Shown here: positions 23,598 to 34,398 of the stretch, in pieces
Position numbering within the stretch: position 1 is the stretch's first letter
How the letters are laid out: each line of letters starts with the position of its first letter
Source of the DNA: Cyathus striatus
Lineage: Eukaryota > Basidiomycota > Agaricomycetes > Agaricales > Nidulariaceae
DNA length: 64,000 bases
Direction: 5' to 3'
Assembly: GCA_025738555.1 (NCBI GenBank)
Contig: JAOVFP010000011.1
Coordinates: 806,001-870,000, forward strand
Translations under genes and position numbers: made by a program
The notes under the pieces: model-generated
What the model was told of the DNA's origin: nothing
Databases searched by the model: none
The model's input: the letters and a program-made list of their open reading frames with translations, nothing else

Positions 23598-25011
23598 CAG
23601 TACTTTACACTCCCCCCCCTTTCACCATGAATTCACATGAAATTCACCCAAAATTCACATATTCACATGAAATTCACGTGAAAATCACATGAAAATCACC
23701 TATTTAATATAAATTCACATGAAATTCACATGAAATTACATGAACTTCATGTGATTTTAAATATTTTCCAAAAAGCATAGATTCATGAACTTTCATGTAT
23801 TTTAGGTGAAATTTAGGTGAAAATATAGTGAAATTCACATAAAAAATTGGAGGTCATTACACTACTCTATGGAATCAGATGGAGTTCACTTGTGACACCA
23901 TGTACAAAGTGTGACACCACATGTTGAGGGTTACACTGTGCTAAGTGTGACACTGTGTGCTGAGTGTGATGCTGCGTGCTGAGTGTGACACTGCGTACTG
24001 AGTGTGACACTGTGTGCTGAGTGTCTAAGCTGTACCTAGACTCTATTGTCACAGTTGTGCTAAGTGTGACACTGCATGCTGAGTGTGACACTGTGTGCTG
24101 AGTGTGATGCTGCGTGCTAAGTGTGACACTGTGTGCTGAGTGTGATGCTGCGTGCTAAGTGTGACACTGCATGCTGAGTGTGATGCTGCATGCTAAGTGT
24201 GACACTGCATACTGAGTGTGATACTGTGTGCTGAGTGTCTAAGCTGTACCTAGACCCTATTGTCACAGTTGTAACATGTTTCCTACAGTCATCAAACTTG
24301 TCACACATGTGTGAAAGTATGATATTGGAAAATGTTGGAAAAAGCGTGACATGTGTGACATGTGTGGGAAAAATTGTGACATGTTGGAAAAGTGTCACAT
24401 ATCGTAGTCATCACATTTGCCACACTTTTTCCAACATGTCACAATTTTTCCCACACATGTCACAATTTTCCCACGATTGTCACACATGTCACGCTTTCTC
24501 CCCCAACATTTTCCAACATGTTACAATTTTTCCCACACATGTCACATTTTTCCCACGTATGTATGTCACGCTTTTTCCAACATTTTCCAACATGTCACAC
24601 TTTCACACATGTGTGTATTGAGTGTGACACTGTGTGTTGAGTGTCACACTCAACACATAGCGCCATACTTGTAGATTACAGGTAGAGTCCAGGTCTGTGG
24701 GAAAACTATTAGTCATCACTCTGCAGCGGTTGGTTCAATTACGACTGAGGTCATTATGAATTATGTACATTTATTTGTATTACTAGTAAGCAACACTATG
24801 AAATACAACTGAAGCTCACTACTCTTGTATAAGCTTCACATGAACTTCACTGAGTGATATGAATGCCAGGTGAAAAATTCATGTGAATTTTCACTTTATC
24901 TTCACATGAAATTATTAGCAGTGTTCTCACTGAAATTCAGCAAAAATAATGCAAAAATTCGCCTGAAATTCACATGAAGTTCACATGAAAGGGGGGGAGT
25001 GTAAAGAGCTC
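23598..25011. mobile_element. hAT-like element B, inverted copy of element A
   Basis: Begins CAGTACTTTACACTCCCCC and ends GGGAGTGTAAAGAGCTC. Its left subterminal arm is the inverse of the right arm of element A, and its right arm the inverse of A's left arm, so A and B are the same family in opposite orientation, 550 bp apart. It carries 19-bp TGAGTGTGACAC units (23890-24240), an inverted TGTCAC block and some CpG-free filler. The left flank is CATCATCC; no matching duplicate is found on the right, where another element's satellite starts at once, so one end was probably rearranged. Confidence 0.75.
24290..24620. repeat. inverted TGTCAC/TTTTCCAACA block, second copy
   Basis: Same architecture as 9530-9790: GTGACATGTTGG-type words on the left, complements on the right, centre CACATATCGTAGTCATCACA. 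Lies inside element B. Confidence 0.65.
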
Positions 25012-25013
25012 TG

Positions 25014-25718
25014 TCACACTCAACACTTAGTGTCATGCTCAACCCTTAGTATCATGCTTAACCCTTAGTGTCACACTTACTGCAGAGTGTCACACTCAAC
25101 ACTTAGTGTCATGCTCAACTCTTAGTGTCATGCTTAATGCAGAGTGTCACACTCAACCCTTAGTGTCACGCTTAACCCTTAGTGTCACACTCAACCTTTA
25201 GTATCACACTCAATGCATAGTGTCACACTCAATACTTAGTGTCACACTCAATGCTTAGTGTCACGCTTAACCCTTAGTATTACACTCAACCTTTAGTGTC
25301 ACACTCAATGCATAGTGTCACACTTAACCCTTAGTATCACACTCAACACTTAGTGTCACAATCAATGTATATTGTCACACTTAAACCTTAGTGTCACGCT
25401 TAACCCTTAGTGTCACACTTAATGCAGAGTGTCACACTTAGTGCTTAGTATCACACAATTTTCTATTCTAATTTTCCATAAGGAAATAAGTATAATAAGA
25501 TTCTGTACAGAATCTGTACAGAATTTTTCAGGTCTGTAATGCGGAATTCTGCAGAATCCACATGGAATTTTTGATTCTGTGTGGAATCTCTGCAGAATCT
25601 GTACAGACCCAAAAAAACCTCTGCCAAAAAGAAAAAAATCTGTGCAGATTCCGCACAGATTCCGAAAATTCCATATGGATTCCACATGGATCTGTACAGA
25701 ACACCTGGCTAAGTGTAA
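25014..25718. mobile_element. right part of a 19-bp-satellite element (like 14257-15175)
   Basis: About 22 units of the 19-bp TAGTGTCACACTCAA repeat (25014-25450) are followed by a TCTGTACAGAAT-rich arm and the terminus CTGGCTAAGTGTAAAGAGCTC. The arm and terminus match the right end of the element in the Plavaka gene almost word for word (GGAAATAAGTATAATAA is shared). The left end is missing; element B abuts the satellite directly. Confidence 0.75.
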
Positions 25719-27625
25719 AGAGCTCAAATTTTCATGCTCAAGGTATTTATTTTAGCTCTAAATGGCCCATTTGTGGGTCAAAAAGAGTGTAAATCAAATG
25801 TACATACTAGTGTTGTATGGCTGTGTCATATTGTGAATGTGAGTGATGTTTCTAATCAAGATATGAAGTCAAATCTTGAAGAATAATATTTATACTTCAT
25901 GCTCATGTTCACGCTCAAGGTGTGAGCGTGGATTGAGTGTGCACACACACATCATGCTCAAGATTTTATTTCACGCTCAGGGTCAACATCTCATGCACAG
26001 GGTCTGTGTTTTCACACTCAAGGTCATCAACTCATGCTCAAAGTCTGTCAACTCATGCTCAAAGTTTTTACTTCACACTCACAAAAAAATTATATGTTAC
26101 ATTTATATTTTGGCTTCACTTACATGTGGGAGGAAAAGTAAGTTGCAAGTGTTATATATGTGAGCATGAATAGGAATACCAATCACACTCATGCTCAAGT
26201 TAAAGGACATTGAGTGTGAGTGTAATACATGTGAGCATGAATAGGAATACCAGTTATGCTCATGCTCAAGTTAAAGGACATTGAGTGTGAGTGTAATACT
26301 TGTGAGTGTAATACTTGTGAGCATGAATAGGAATATCACACTCATGCTCAAGTTAAAAGACATGGAGTGTGAGTGTAATACTTGTGAGCATGAATAGGAA
26401 TACCAATTATGCTCATGCTCAAGTTAAAGAACATTGAGCATGAGTGTAATACTTGTGAGTATGAATAGGAATACCACACTCACACTCAAGTTAAAAGACA
26501 TTAAGCATGAGTGTAATACTTGTGAGTGTGAATAGGAATACCAATTATGCTCATGCTCAAGTTAAAGGACATTGAGCATGAGTGTAATACTTGTGAGCAT
26601 GAATAGGAATACCAATTATACTCATGCTCAAGTTGAATGCAAGTGTAATATTTGTGAGCATGAGTAAGAATACCAATCATGCTCATGCTCAAGTGAAATA
26701 CAAGTGTAATATTTGTGAGCATGAGTAAAAATGCCAATCAAGCTCACACTCAAGTTAAAGGACATTGAGTGCAAGTGTAAATAAGTATTATAAATGTGAT
26801 AGAATATCTATCATGCTCATGCTCAAATCAAAGGGCATTGAGCATGAGTGTAAATATAATACTGACCTGCAGTTATACTATGCAAATATGTGTGATAGGT
26901 AGTAATCTATCCTGTATTGCTCCCTGCTTTGTTGTGAGAATTTCCCTGCTTTGTTATAAAGCCCCCTTCCTTGTTCTGAAGTTCCCTACTTCACTGTAAA
27001 GCCCCATTCTTTGTTTTGAATTTCCCAAGGTCTCTGCTTCACTGTGAATCCCCCTGCCTTGTTCTGAATTTTCCTGCTTCATTGTAAAGCTTCCTGTAAT
27101 TTTCTGAGCCCCCTGCTTCATTATAAACTTCCCCTGCTTCTACTGTTCAATATATACCATTCTCTAGCTCTATAATTTTTTAACTGTTAGTCTGAATTAC
27201 TGCTACACTCTCTGAGTCATTTTTTCAACTTGTAGATCATATGTACACTCTCCGAATCATTTATATACACTCTAAGTCATATCTAAACACTCTGGATCAT
27301 TGGTATACATTTTAAATCAATATACACTCTTAAAGAAGACAATAACAATGAAACATATATAAACCCCACTGGTGTTCTTCAATTATTACATTACAGTGCT
27401 TAGTATATACCAAATTGTATTAAAAACATGCTTTACTATGCCAATTATTCAGTATGTAGTTAATATAAGACAGCCAGTTGGCTCACACTCATATAAGGAT
27501 TATTCATGCTCATGTATAGAATATTCATGCACAGGGTTGAATTTTCATGCTCAATAGGTGAGTGTGCATGCTCAACTCACACTTACTTTTGTGCATGCCC
27601 AGAATTTTCTTGCCGCCCTTTATTT
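25719..27625. repeat. CATGCTCA / GAGCATGAATAGGAATACC repeat element
   Basis: Left part (25730-26080) is built of CATGCTCAAGG and CATGCACAGGGT words. From 26155 to 26800 runs a tandem array of about 70-80 bp units with GAGCATGAATAGGAATACCA, CTCATGCTCAAGTTAAAGGA and CATTGAGTGTGAGTGTAATA. The right edge (about 27555-27620) is TTTTGTGCATGCCCAGAATT, the inverse of the left edge of the related element at 58046. The 58-kb relative has CACGCTCA and GAGCGTGAATAGGAATTCC, so most ATG/CAT here is ACG/CGT there. Confidence 0.75.
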
Positions 27626-28406
27626 TGCACCCCAGGCACTGTAAGCTAGAGACTTCGGCTAAGTGCACCGAGGCTGGGGCTGTCACGCTAAGCTTGTGTT
27701 TGCATTAGCATAATATAAAATAGCATTATTCATATGTCAGGAAGAGGCAGCATTGTAAACAAAGTTGGTGAGAGACCAAATAGGAGGTTGCACTGGAAAG
27801 AAGAATTTGAGGAGAACTAAACTTTTGTCCACTCCACACTGTACTACTGTCAGTTAATTATGGAGAATGATTATACATCTCTTCGTCTGTGTTTTAACTC
27901 ATTGTATCATGTAAATAACTGACCAACTGACCTTTCAAGTATTGTGATTCTTGTTGTCAATGCGCAAGGGCCAAAAAAGAGATCAGTGTGCAGACACAAA
28001 AAATAAAGAGACTACACACATAGCTGGAGAAAAACAGTGCAGGGATTTCTGATGTGATAACATCAGGAAAGTGTATGTGTGTGAATATACCTCGGGCTGT
28101 AGAGATTGAAGCAGAATTTGGATTCAGGAGAGATTGTTGAATTACTGAATGCCTCATTATTATTTTACTTTATCTACAGCATTGGTTCTATTTAATTGGT
28201 TTGTACTTTTTTCATCACTTGCCACTGCCAAGCTGCTACATCATCTTCATCTGCATGTCATAATTCTGTACACATGTCAGCAGTAGTTTCAAAGCATATA
28301 AGTACTCACGACAAGAGGTCTCCCAGGCAGTGATATTGCCTGTGCCAGGAGTCACGTGATGTCCTGGGTGGGGGAGAGCAAGGGGACTTATAGGGTGGCA
28401 AAGACT
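27626..28406. other. transition segment, no gene recognised
   Basis: CpG reappears here (GCCGCC, TTCGGC, CACGCT at 27610-27700), then thins again. No coding similarity or RNA gene recognised. The 28210-28411 stretch flanks the copia LTR and may belong to an older repeat. Confidence 0.4.
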
Positions 28407-28411
28407 ATTGC

Positions 28412-28735
28412 TGTCAGAAGTAACAAAGAATAAGGAGTGTGGTAGAGAGAGAATAGAGGATAATGAAGGGAAAGGAGGGTGATAGTGGAGCAAAGACTCA
28501 GACACAAACACAGACACAGACACAAGATGGGGAGGAAACTTGTTAACAACTATCAAGTTACAGAGTGTTTATATACTGAGTGTGTCTACCAAAGTCCCAA
28601 CCAAGGTCCATGTAACTAAGGTAACTGACAGCTGTCAATCTGTCAATCACATATCTGTCAATTACAGAACTGTCAAGTATGACAGGTGACAAGTGACAGC
28701 TGTCAAAGAAGCTGTGCAACCCAGAATATCTAACA
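28412..28735 (-). mobile_element. Ty1/copia solo LTR, second copy
   Basis: 324 bp on the minus strand, from TGTTAGATATTCTGGG (at 28735) to TTACTTCTGACA (at 28412). A perfect 5-bp duplication ATTGC flanks it (28407-28411 and 28736-28740). It is the sister of 5327-5658, sharing the GACAG/CTGTC run and the TATATAAACA box. Confidence 0.92.
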
Positions 28736-28978
28736 ATTGCTGGGGATTTGAATGAGCATAACAAGGCTGGAGGATGTGGAGTGTGAGAGATTTGAAAAAA
28801 TATTTACAGTTGGCCAAAAATGTGCTGTTACAAGATTGCACAAACACATTGGTGTATAAATGAAAAATAAAATGAGCAGCAAGAGAAGGAATGAATCTGA
28901 AACTGAAAACAAGAGGGGTTGATGGGGGAAGGCAAACAAAAGATCTGGGACTAGTCAACACATCATCAGTCACTTATT

Positions 28979-29092
28979 GTCACAGGGCTCCAGCCAATCA
29001 AACTCAGATCCCATTCAAGATCCCAAAATCGCCTTATAGGGAAATTGAGACCACCCTATAACCCAACTACCTTAAAAGGTAGTGGGAATTAC
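28979..29092 (+). mobile_element. gypsy-type LTR fragment with palindrome
   Basis: Starts TGTCACAGGGCTCCAGCCAA, then GATCCC, CGCCTTATAGGGAAA and, at 29066-29083, ACTACCTTAAAAGGTAGT, then GGGAAT. Matches 41740-41907 (inverted) over its length. The 3' part of the LTR cannot be followed beyond about 29092. Confidence 0.7.
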
Positions 29093-30690
29093 TGCGAAGG
29101 TTATCTTTTATAAGGTTTGTGATAAACATCTTGAAGTGTTGAATCTTGTTGACAAGTAGCACTAGACAGAATCATGGATAAGTCTGGATCACCTAAGCTC
29201 GACTGAACACAGCTCGGAACTTAGGGGCGGCAATCCAAGATCCAGCTGAGTGCTGACTAAATCAGTCGTCTGAGATGTATAAAATGGCGACTCTGGTGGG
29301 GGCTTTTTCTTGTCAAAGCTTCAAGAATTAGCTTAAGATTTTCAGGTAGGTAACATAACTTGAAAGGTAAGTCTTCAGTTAATTTGGTAAGTACCGTTCT
29401 CAGTATCATGCACTTACTTACCTACATTACTTGTTATACTCCGTAGATAGTAGCACTGGTCGATATGTATGTACGTCCGATGAATACACCATGTGTTCGC
29501 TTTAATTCTCAGTGATTGGCTACATATATATATAATAAATATTGATTCGACTATATTACCTTTTTGGAATAAAATTATACAGGGTTAAAACCCATTGCAT
29601 GACGTGGAATTCATTGTAAGACTCAGTAGTAAGCTTTGCAAGTCATCGCATTCATTATGGGGTATTATAGGGCACTCAGCAAGTCTCAATGCCATCTAAG
29701 ATTTCGTCCTCTTGGAGGGCACCAAATGCTTTAAGGCAGTATAATGCCCCATAATACATTGGATGGCAAACTATGTTTTCATGACATAAGTCTACTACAG
29801 CCTACAGGGCTACTATTGTAGTGCGGAAATCACAAGCTCTGTTACTGGTTTGATCAGTGATTCAAGAGTAGTATACTCCTTAATTCGATGAATTATAAAC
29901 AAAAGGAAAAGGTGCAAACTTAACTTTTAGTTGTCTTCACCATACACACAATTTGATGGACAGCCTCTCGGAAAAATATTTCGCGGAAAGATGCAACGAC
30001 GGCTGCCACTCAAGTTTCAACGAAAGCATACTTATGCCTGGACTCCCAGTAGCATGTTGATTCCTAACATTCTAGTCATATTGGTTTACATTCACTTAGT
30101 AAGTTCTATGCTTTGTCCGCCCTCAGCGCACTTCGCTAGGCAACCTTTCATCTCGGAAATATGGTCTTCCTAACGAGAGAAGTCTTTAAGCGAACTTCAA
30201 TTTGATGATCACCACTAAATACAGCTCCCCACGTGCCACATATGTTGGCTGCCGTGACCACCACGCTACGGAGTAGGACAGTCAAAGGACAACGGATCAA
30301 AGGCCATCTATGTCCTATATAACTCTAGTTTCATTCTCATTCCACTCACTTTAGTTAAAAATCTACGAATCCCATGTTCATGCTAGATATGTCGTGTTGC
30401 GAAAGTCTGGGCGTCTAGTTTAATGTACGAGACGAAGTTCAAGCGTTGCGAGAATTGACAAAAATCTTGCACCCTTATGGTGTGTTGACCAAGTCGAACT
30501 CGACCACGCTCTTAAATCTTGGCGAGGGGGTACTACTGGGGTACCGGAGCTAATTTCCATCACCTGTGCAAATGCCTCACACGGTAGGACAAAGGAGCCA
30601 TACACACACTCGTTAGAACACTGTTTCGAGTTGAATATTCACCCCAAATTCAACGACGCCGAGAGAACGCAATGCTGTTCGTGCGGGATA
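29093..30690. other. CpG-normal intergenic region
   Basis: The base composition changes sharply here and CpG is frequent. A TATAAAATGG box at about 29278 precedes GT-AG-like signals, but no start codon followed by a convincing frame was found. The 29931-30173 frame has no recognisable family. The stretch upstream of 30690 contains GC-rich words and is the promoter side of the next gene. Confidence 0.4.
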
Positions 30691-30697
30691 ATAAATT

Positions 30698-30704
30698 TAT
30701 AAAA
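30698..30704 (+). promoter_or_regulatory. TATA box of the secreted-protein gene
   Basis: TATAAAA about 150 bp before the start codon. A 52-bp intron in the 5' leader (30759-30810, GTGAGT...TTGCAG) lies between it and the ATG at 30852. Confidence 0.65.
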
Positions 30705-30851
30705 GGATCCAGTTCACTACCTTGAATTTTCATCCGCTCTTCATTTAACGAGTTAACGGTGAGTACCTCCTCTCATACGCGATTATCACTTACAAACGTT
30801 CCACTTGCAGCTCATCCTACTTTACGCACTTTACCGTTCACGTCAACAAAC

Positions 30852-31169
30852 ATGCAGTTCACATCCATCCTCGCCGCTATCGCATTCATCACCGCCGCCT
30901 CGGCCATTGAGATCAGCTTCTACCTCGGCAAGAACTGCCACGGTCAGAACCTCAGAACATCGAGCGTTCACGAGGTGTACCACAATTACAATGCCCCCAA
31001 CAATACTCAGTCCATGGTTATATCCGACAACGGCTTGAACAGAAATATTATTGCCACGGATTCGAATGGGTGCAAGGGTATTACGGGTACTGCTGACTCG
31101 TTCAGGGGAAATGGGTGTTTTTCTACCAGTGCTGTCAGAACTTTCAAGTGTTACTCTCTCCACGAGTAG
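30852..31169 (+). CDS. small secreted cysteine-containing protein, 105 aa
   Basis: An uninterrupted 105-codon frame. Residues 1-18 form a classic signal peptide (hydrophobic, with Ala-Ala-Ser-Ala before the likely cleavage). The mature part of about 87 residues has four cysteines (in NCHG, NGCKG, NGCFS and FKCYS) that could make two disulfides, and many Asn and Ser. A TATA box, a 5'-leader intron and an AATAAA signal (31253-31258) support a real, expressed gene; the Kozak context is ACAAACATGC. No family recognised. Size, secretion and Cys content are those of the small secreted proteins that include effectors and surface proteins of mushrooms, but a role cannot be read from the sequence. It sits 0.5 kb from a transposon. 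The longer open frame upstream is leader and intron. Confidence 0.85.
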   Translation: MQFTSILAAIAFITAASAIEISFYLGKNCHGQNLRTSSVHEVYHNYNAPNNTQSMVISDNGLNRNIIATDSNGCKGITGTADSFRGNGCFSTSAVRTFKCYSLHE

Positions 31170-31549
31170 AGGTAGCAGGGGGGATTGGAGGATTTAATTA
31201 ATTGTTTATTCATTTCTTCGTCATCTTATTTACTTGCATTATCATATTCTGCAATAAATTTGTGATTGTAACGAATTCTCTTTTTGTTCTCTATTCAATA
31301 ATTGGTTTTTCCTTCAAATTCAAGGATCAAACGATTGTGAGCGTGAAAGAATAGTATGATGCGCTATCCGATCTGAGAGCTGGGGAGGATTGGGTCAGGC
31401 GGTTTTTGGACGTATGTTGAAACAGTCGAGTAGACTGTTAATATGTAAATGGACTCCGATAGCAACAACAAGTTGAGTACTGTTACTACAGATATAAATA
31501 GAAGCAAAGACCGCTGACGGGTTAGTAAGGGGAGCTGTGTGTTTCACTT
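31170..31549. other. 3' region of the secreted-protein gene and spacer
   Basis: Contains AATAAA at 31253-31258 downstream of the stop codon, then unremarkable sequence up to the repeated block at 31550. Confidence 0.6.
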
Positions 31550-31706
31550 CAGTAGCGTTGGCGTGTTCTCCATATGATGTGATTGAGAATCTATTGTCAA
31601 TCTATGTTCACTTTCACAGTACCAATGATGCATTGAAACAATGAAACATCATATCCGATGAGCGGGATGAATGTCGAGGTTGCTCCGCCTCGGAGTCAGA
31701 CAAGTT
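31550..31706 (-). repeat. left part of a duplicated coding-like block (X)
   Basis: Matches 60296-60445 closely (CCATATGATGTG, TTGAAACAATGAAA, TGTCGAGGTTG, TCCGCCTCGGAG). On the minus strand both copies share a frame with LRGG(T/A)TST, GYD(I/V)SLFQ and IIGT, with substitutions of the conservative kind, so this was protein-coding. The right part (Y) continues at 36335, beyond the Harbinger element. No family recognised. Confidence 0.6.
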
Positions 31707-31999
31707 ACATTAGGGGGGGTCAGAGTGGCTGGTTTTGCGCTGGTTTTGATCTTGGTTATGTTGTTGGTTTTGATTTTGGAACCGTGTGAAAACCAGCCTA
31801 AAACCTGGTTTAAGTCTGACCACCCCAACCTACACTTGGTTCAGCACCTTGGTTTATGCTTGCTTTTGTCTCTGCTTCTCAATAATCATATGAATATACT
31901 ATTTCTTCCATCTCAATTAGTAATCATAGTAACCTGAGAAAAAAATTCTGTGATCATTCTCCCACCTTTCTTTTCACATTCTTTGCCCAGATCTCTATC

Positions 32000-33251
32000 A
32001 TGACTCGCTATACTCGTCGTCAAGCAAGGGAGCTGGAGCTCATTGTATCATTTACTGAGCTGTACAAGTTGAAACAGAAGCAAGAACGAGTTCGCCAACG
32101 TCGTAGACAGCTAGAGGATGGAATTCTCCAATTATCTCGGCACATTGCAAGGGATGAAATGGTGATGTTTGTTTCGTCCTCATCCTCCTCATCATCATCT
32201 TTATCATCAAATACCAGTACTGATGTCGCAAGTCAGAGTTCTGGTAGTGATTCAAGCACAGATTCAAATACAACCTCATCTACCAATGACTCCGATTCAG
32301 AAGAAACCGAGCTTGACACCAGTGAAGAAGAACGCGACATGATTGCCACTATTCTTGGAGACTCAGGTGATGAGGGCAGGGATGAGCTTGCAAGTGATGG
32401 AGATATCACCGATGGAGAGGATTGGCCTCACAGATCTAATGCAGATGAAAACTTGACATCCCCAATGTTCCTTAGAACATGGCCTCATCTCTGATATGTA
32501 TGCCAAGAACTCGAAAATCTGTATGCTTATCGGTATCAGAGAACTAGAGGAGGCTTTCCACGAGGACCAGCAACACTACTCCATATCCTTCGAGTATTCA
32601 AACAGCAAAGGCCTGATCATTTTCATCAAGAATTACAAGTTTCACCACTCACATTTGACCAGCTAGTCCTGCGTATTATCAATGATCCTGTTTTCTCCAA
32701 CAACTCATCAAATCAGCAAATGCCAGTTGAAGACCAACTTGCTATTGTGCTTTACCGGTTTGGACATTATGGTAATGCCGCAGGGCTTGACAAGATTGCA
32801 AAGTGGGCAGGCCGTGGAAAGGGCACTGTTGTTCATGTTACACAACGTGTCTTGGCTGCACTATTACACCCATCGTTTATTAATGAGAACATTCGGCCCC
32901 CCACACAGGAAGAGAAAAGGCGTGCCAAACTTTGGGTAGAGAAGAATTCTTGTCCTGCATGGAGTGATGGATGGTGCATGGTGGATGGCACCTTAGTTCC
33001 CCTTTTTCAGCGTCCTTATTGGTATGGTGAAAGTTACTTTGACCGTAAAAGCAACTACTCATTGAATCTACAAGTAAGTTCAACTTAATTAAAATTCTCG
33101 CTTTCTGATTTTGTTACAGGTCGTATCACTTCCCAATTTACGCATTATGGATATTGGGTATGGCTATACTGGGAGCACGCATGATGCCAGTGCATGGCAG
33201 CAAACTAAATTCTACAAAGAACGTGACAGGTATCTTGTAGGAGATGACTGA
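32000..33251 (+). pseudogene. Harbinger transposase (DDE_Tnp_4 type), truncated
   Basis: One frame from the ATG at 32000, a single in-frame TGA at 32492-32494 (probably from CGA), then on to an intron at 33074-33119 (GTAAGT...TTACAG, 46 bp) and a second exon ending at 33251. An acidic Ser/Asp-rich stretch precedes the conserved part. A helix-turn-helix region (GLDKIAKWAGRGKGTVVHVT) is followed by the first catalytic Asp in MVDGTLVPL and the second in YTGSTHDASAW. The protein ends at YLVGDD where relatives continue with EWIWADSAY and the third acidic residue. A tandem repeat array begins there, so the catalytic triad is incomplete. Confidence 0.85.
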
Positions 33252-33289
33252 AGTAGATCCAGAGCAAATGCGATGCAACTCCGTAATTG

Positions 33290-34095
33290 CCCAAACATAG
33301 GTTCAGCTTGCAGCGAGTATAGCGAGCTAGAATATGGTCAGATCGGAACAATGAAAGGAGCTATGGAAACGTACGGATGAGTACGTTAACAAGCAAAAAG
33401 AACGATGCAAATAGGCGCATTCTATCCCAAGATACAGCGAGAAAGATCCAAACATAGGTCCAGATTGCAGCGAGTATAGCGAGCTAGGAAATGGTCAGAT
33501 TGGAACGATGGAAGGGGCTATGGAAACGTATGAGTGAGTACGTTAACAAGAGGAAAGAACGATGCAAATCGGCGTACTCTATCCCAAGATACAGCCAGAA
33601 AGATCCAAACATAGGTCCCAAACATAGGTCCAGATTGCAGCAAGTATAGCGAGCTGGGAGATGGTCGGATTGGAACGGTGGAAGGGGCTATGGAAACGTA
33701 TGAGTGAGTACATTAATGAGCAAAAAGAACGATGCAAATTGGCTCACTCTATCCCAAGATACAGTGAGAAAGATGCAAACATAGGTCCAGATTGCAGCGA
33801 GTATAGCGAGCTGGGAAGTGGTCAGATTGGAACGATGGAAGGGGCTATGGAAACATATGAGTGAGTACGTTAACAAGCAAAAAGAACGATGCAAATCGGC
33901 GTACTCTATCCCAAGATACAGCCAGAAAGATCCAAACATAGGTCCCAAACATAGGTCCAGATTGCAGCAAGTATAGTGAGCTAGGAAATGGTCAGATCGG
34001 AACGATGAAAAGAGCTATGGAAACATACAGGTGAGTATGTTAATGAGCAAAAAGAATAACGCAAATCGGTGCACTCAATCCCAAGATACAGCCAG
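33290..34095. repeat. tandem repeat, about 157 bp unit, five copies
   Basis: Units begin CCAAACATAGGTCCAGATTG, pass GAGTATAGCGAGCT, GGAACGATGGAAGGGGCTAT and end CTATCCCAAGATACAGC. Copies start near 33290, 33448, 33619, 33775 and 33947; some junctions carry an extra 13-bp CCAAACATAGGTC. The array replaces the C-terminal part of the transposase gene. Confidence 0.85.
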
Positions 34096-34398
34096 ACAAA
34101 AGTAGACACCAGGTAAGCATATGTAGCTATGCCATCCACCCACTACTATCAGTGGTCACATTGAATTCCACCGCTGTAAGACAGGACGAGAGACGAGAGA
34201 GAACAAGAATGGCCAAGCTGGGGGGCTGGGTGAGGAAAAGACATGTTTGAATGACATGGTGGCAGTTGCATGTGAACCATCAACGTGTCCAAATCTGTCA
34301 ACCACCGAGATGAAGGCTTGTCAATACGCTAGATAGCAGTAGTTCTGAGCGGCAAATTTACCATATTCAATTTAAATTCTACAACGTAGTTCTACAAT

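Noticed and set aside
23867..24674. Several overlapping frames on both strands in the satellite block
   Set aside because: They follow the 19-bp and TTTTCC repeats and have no independent coding signal.
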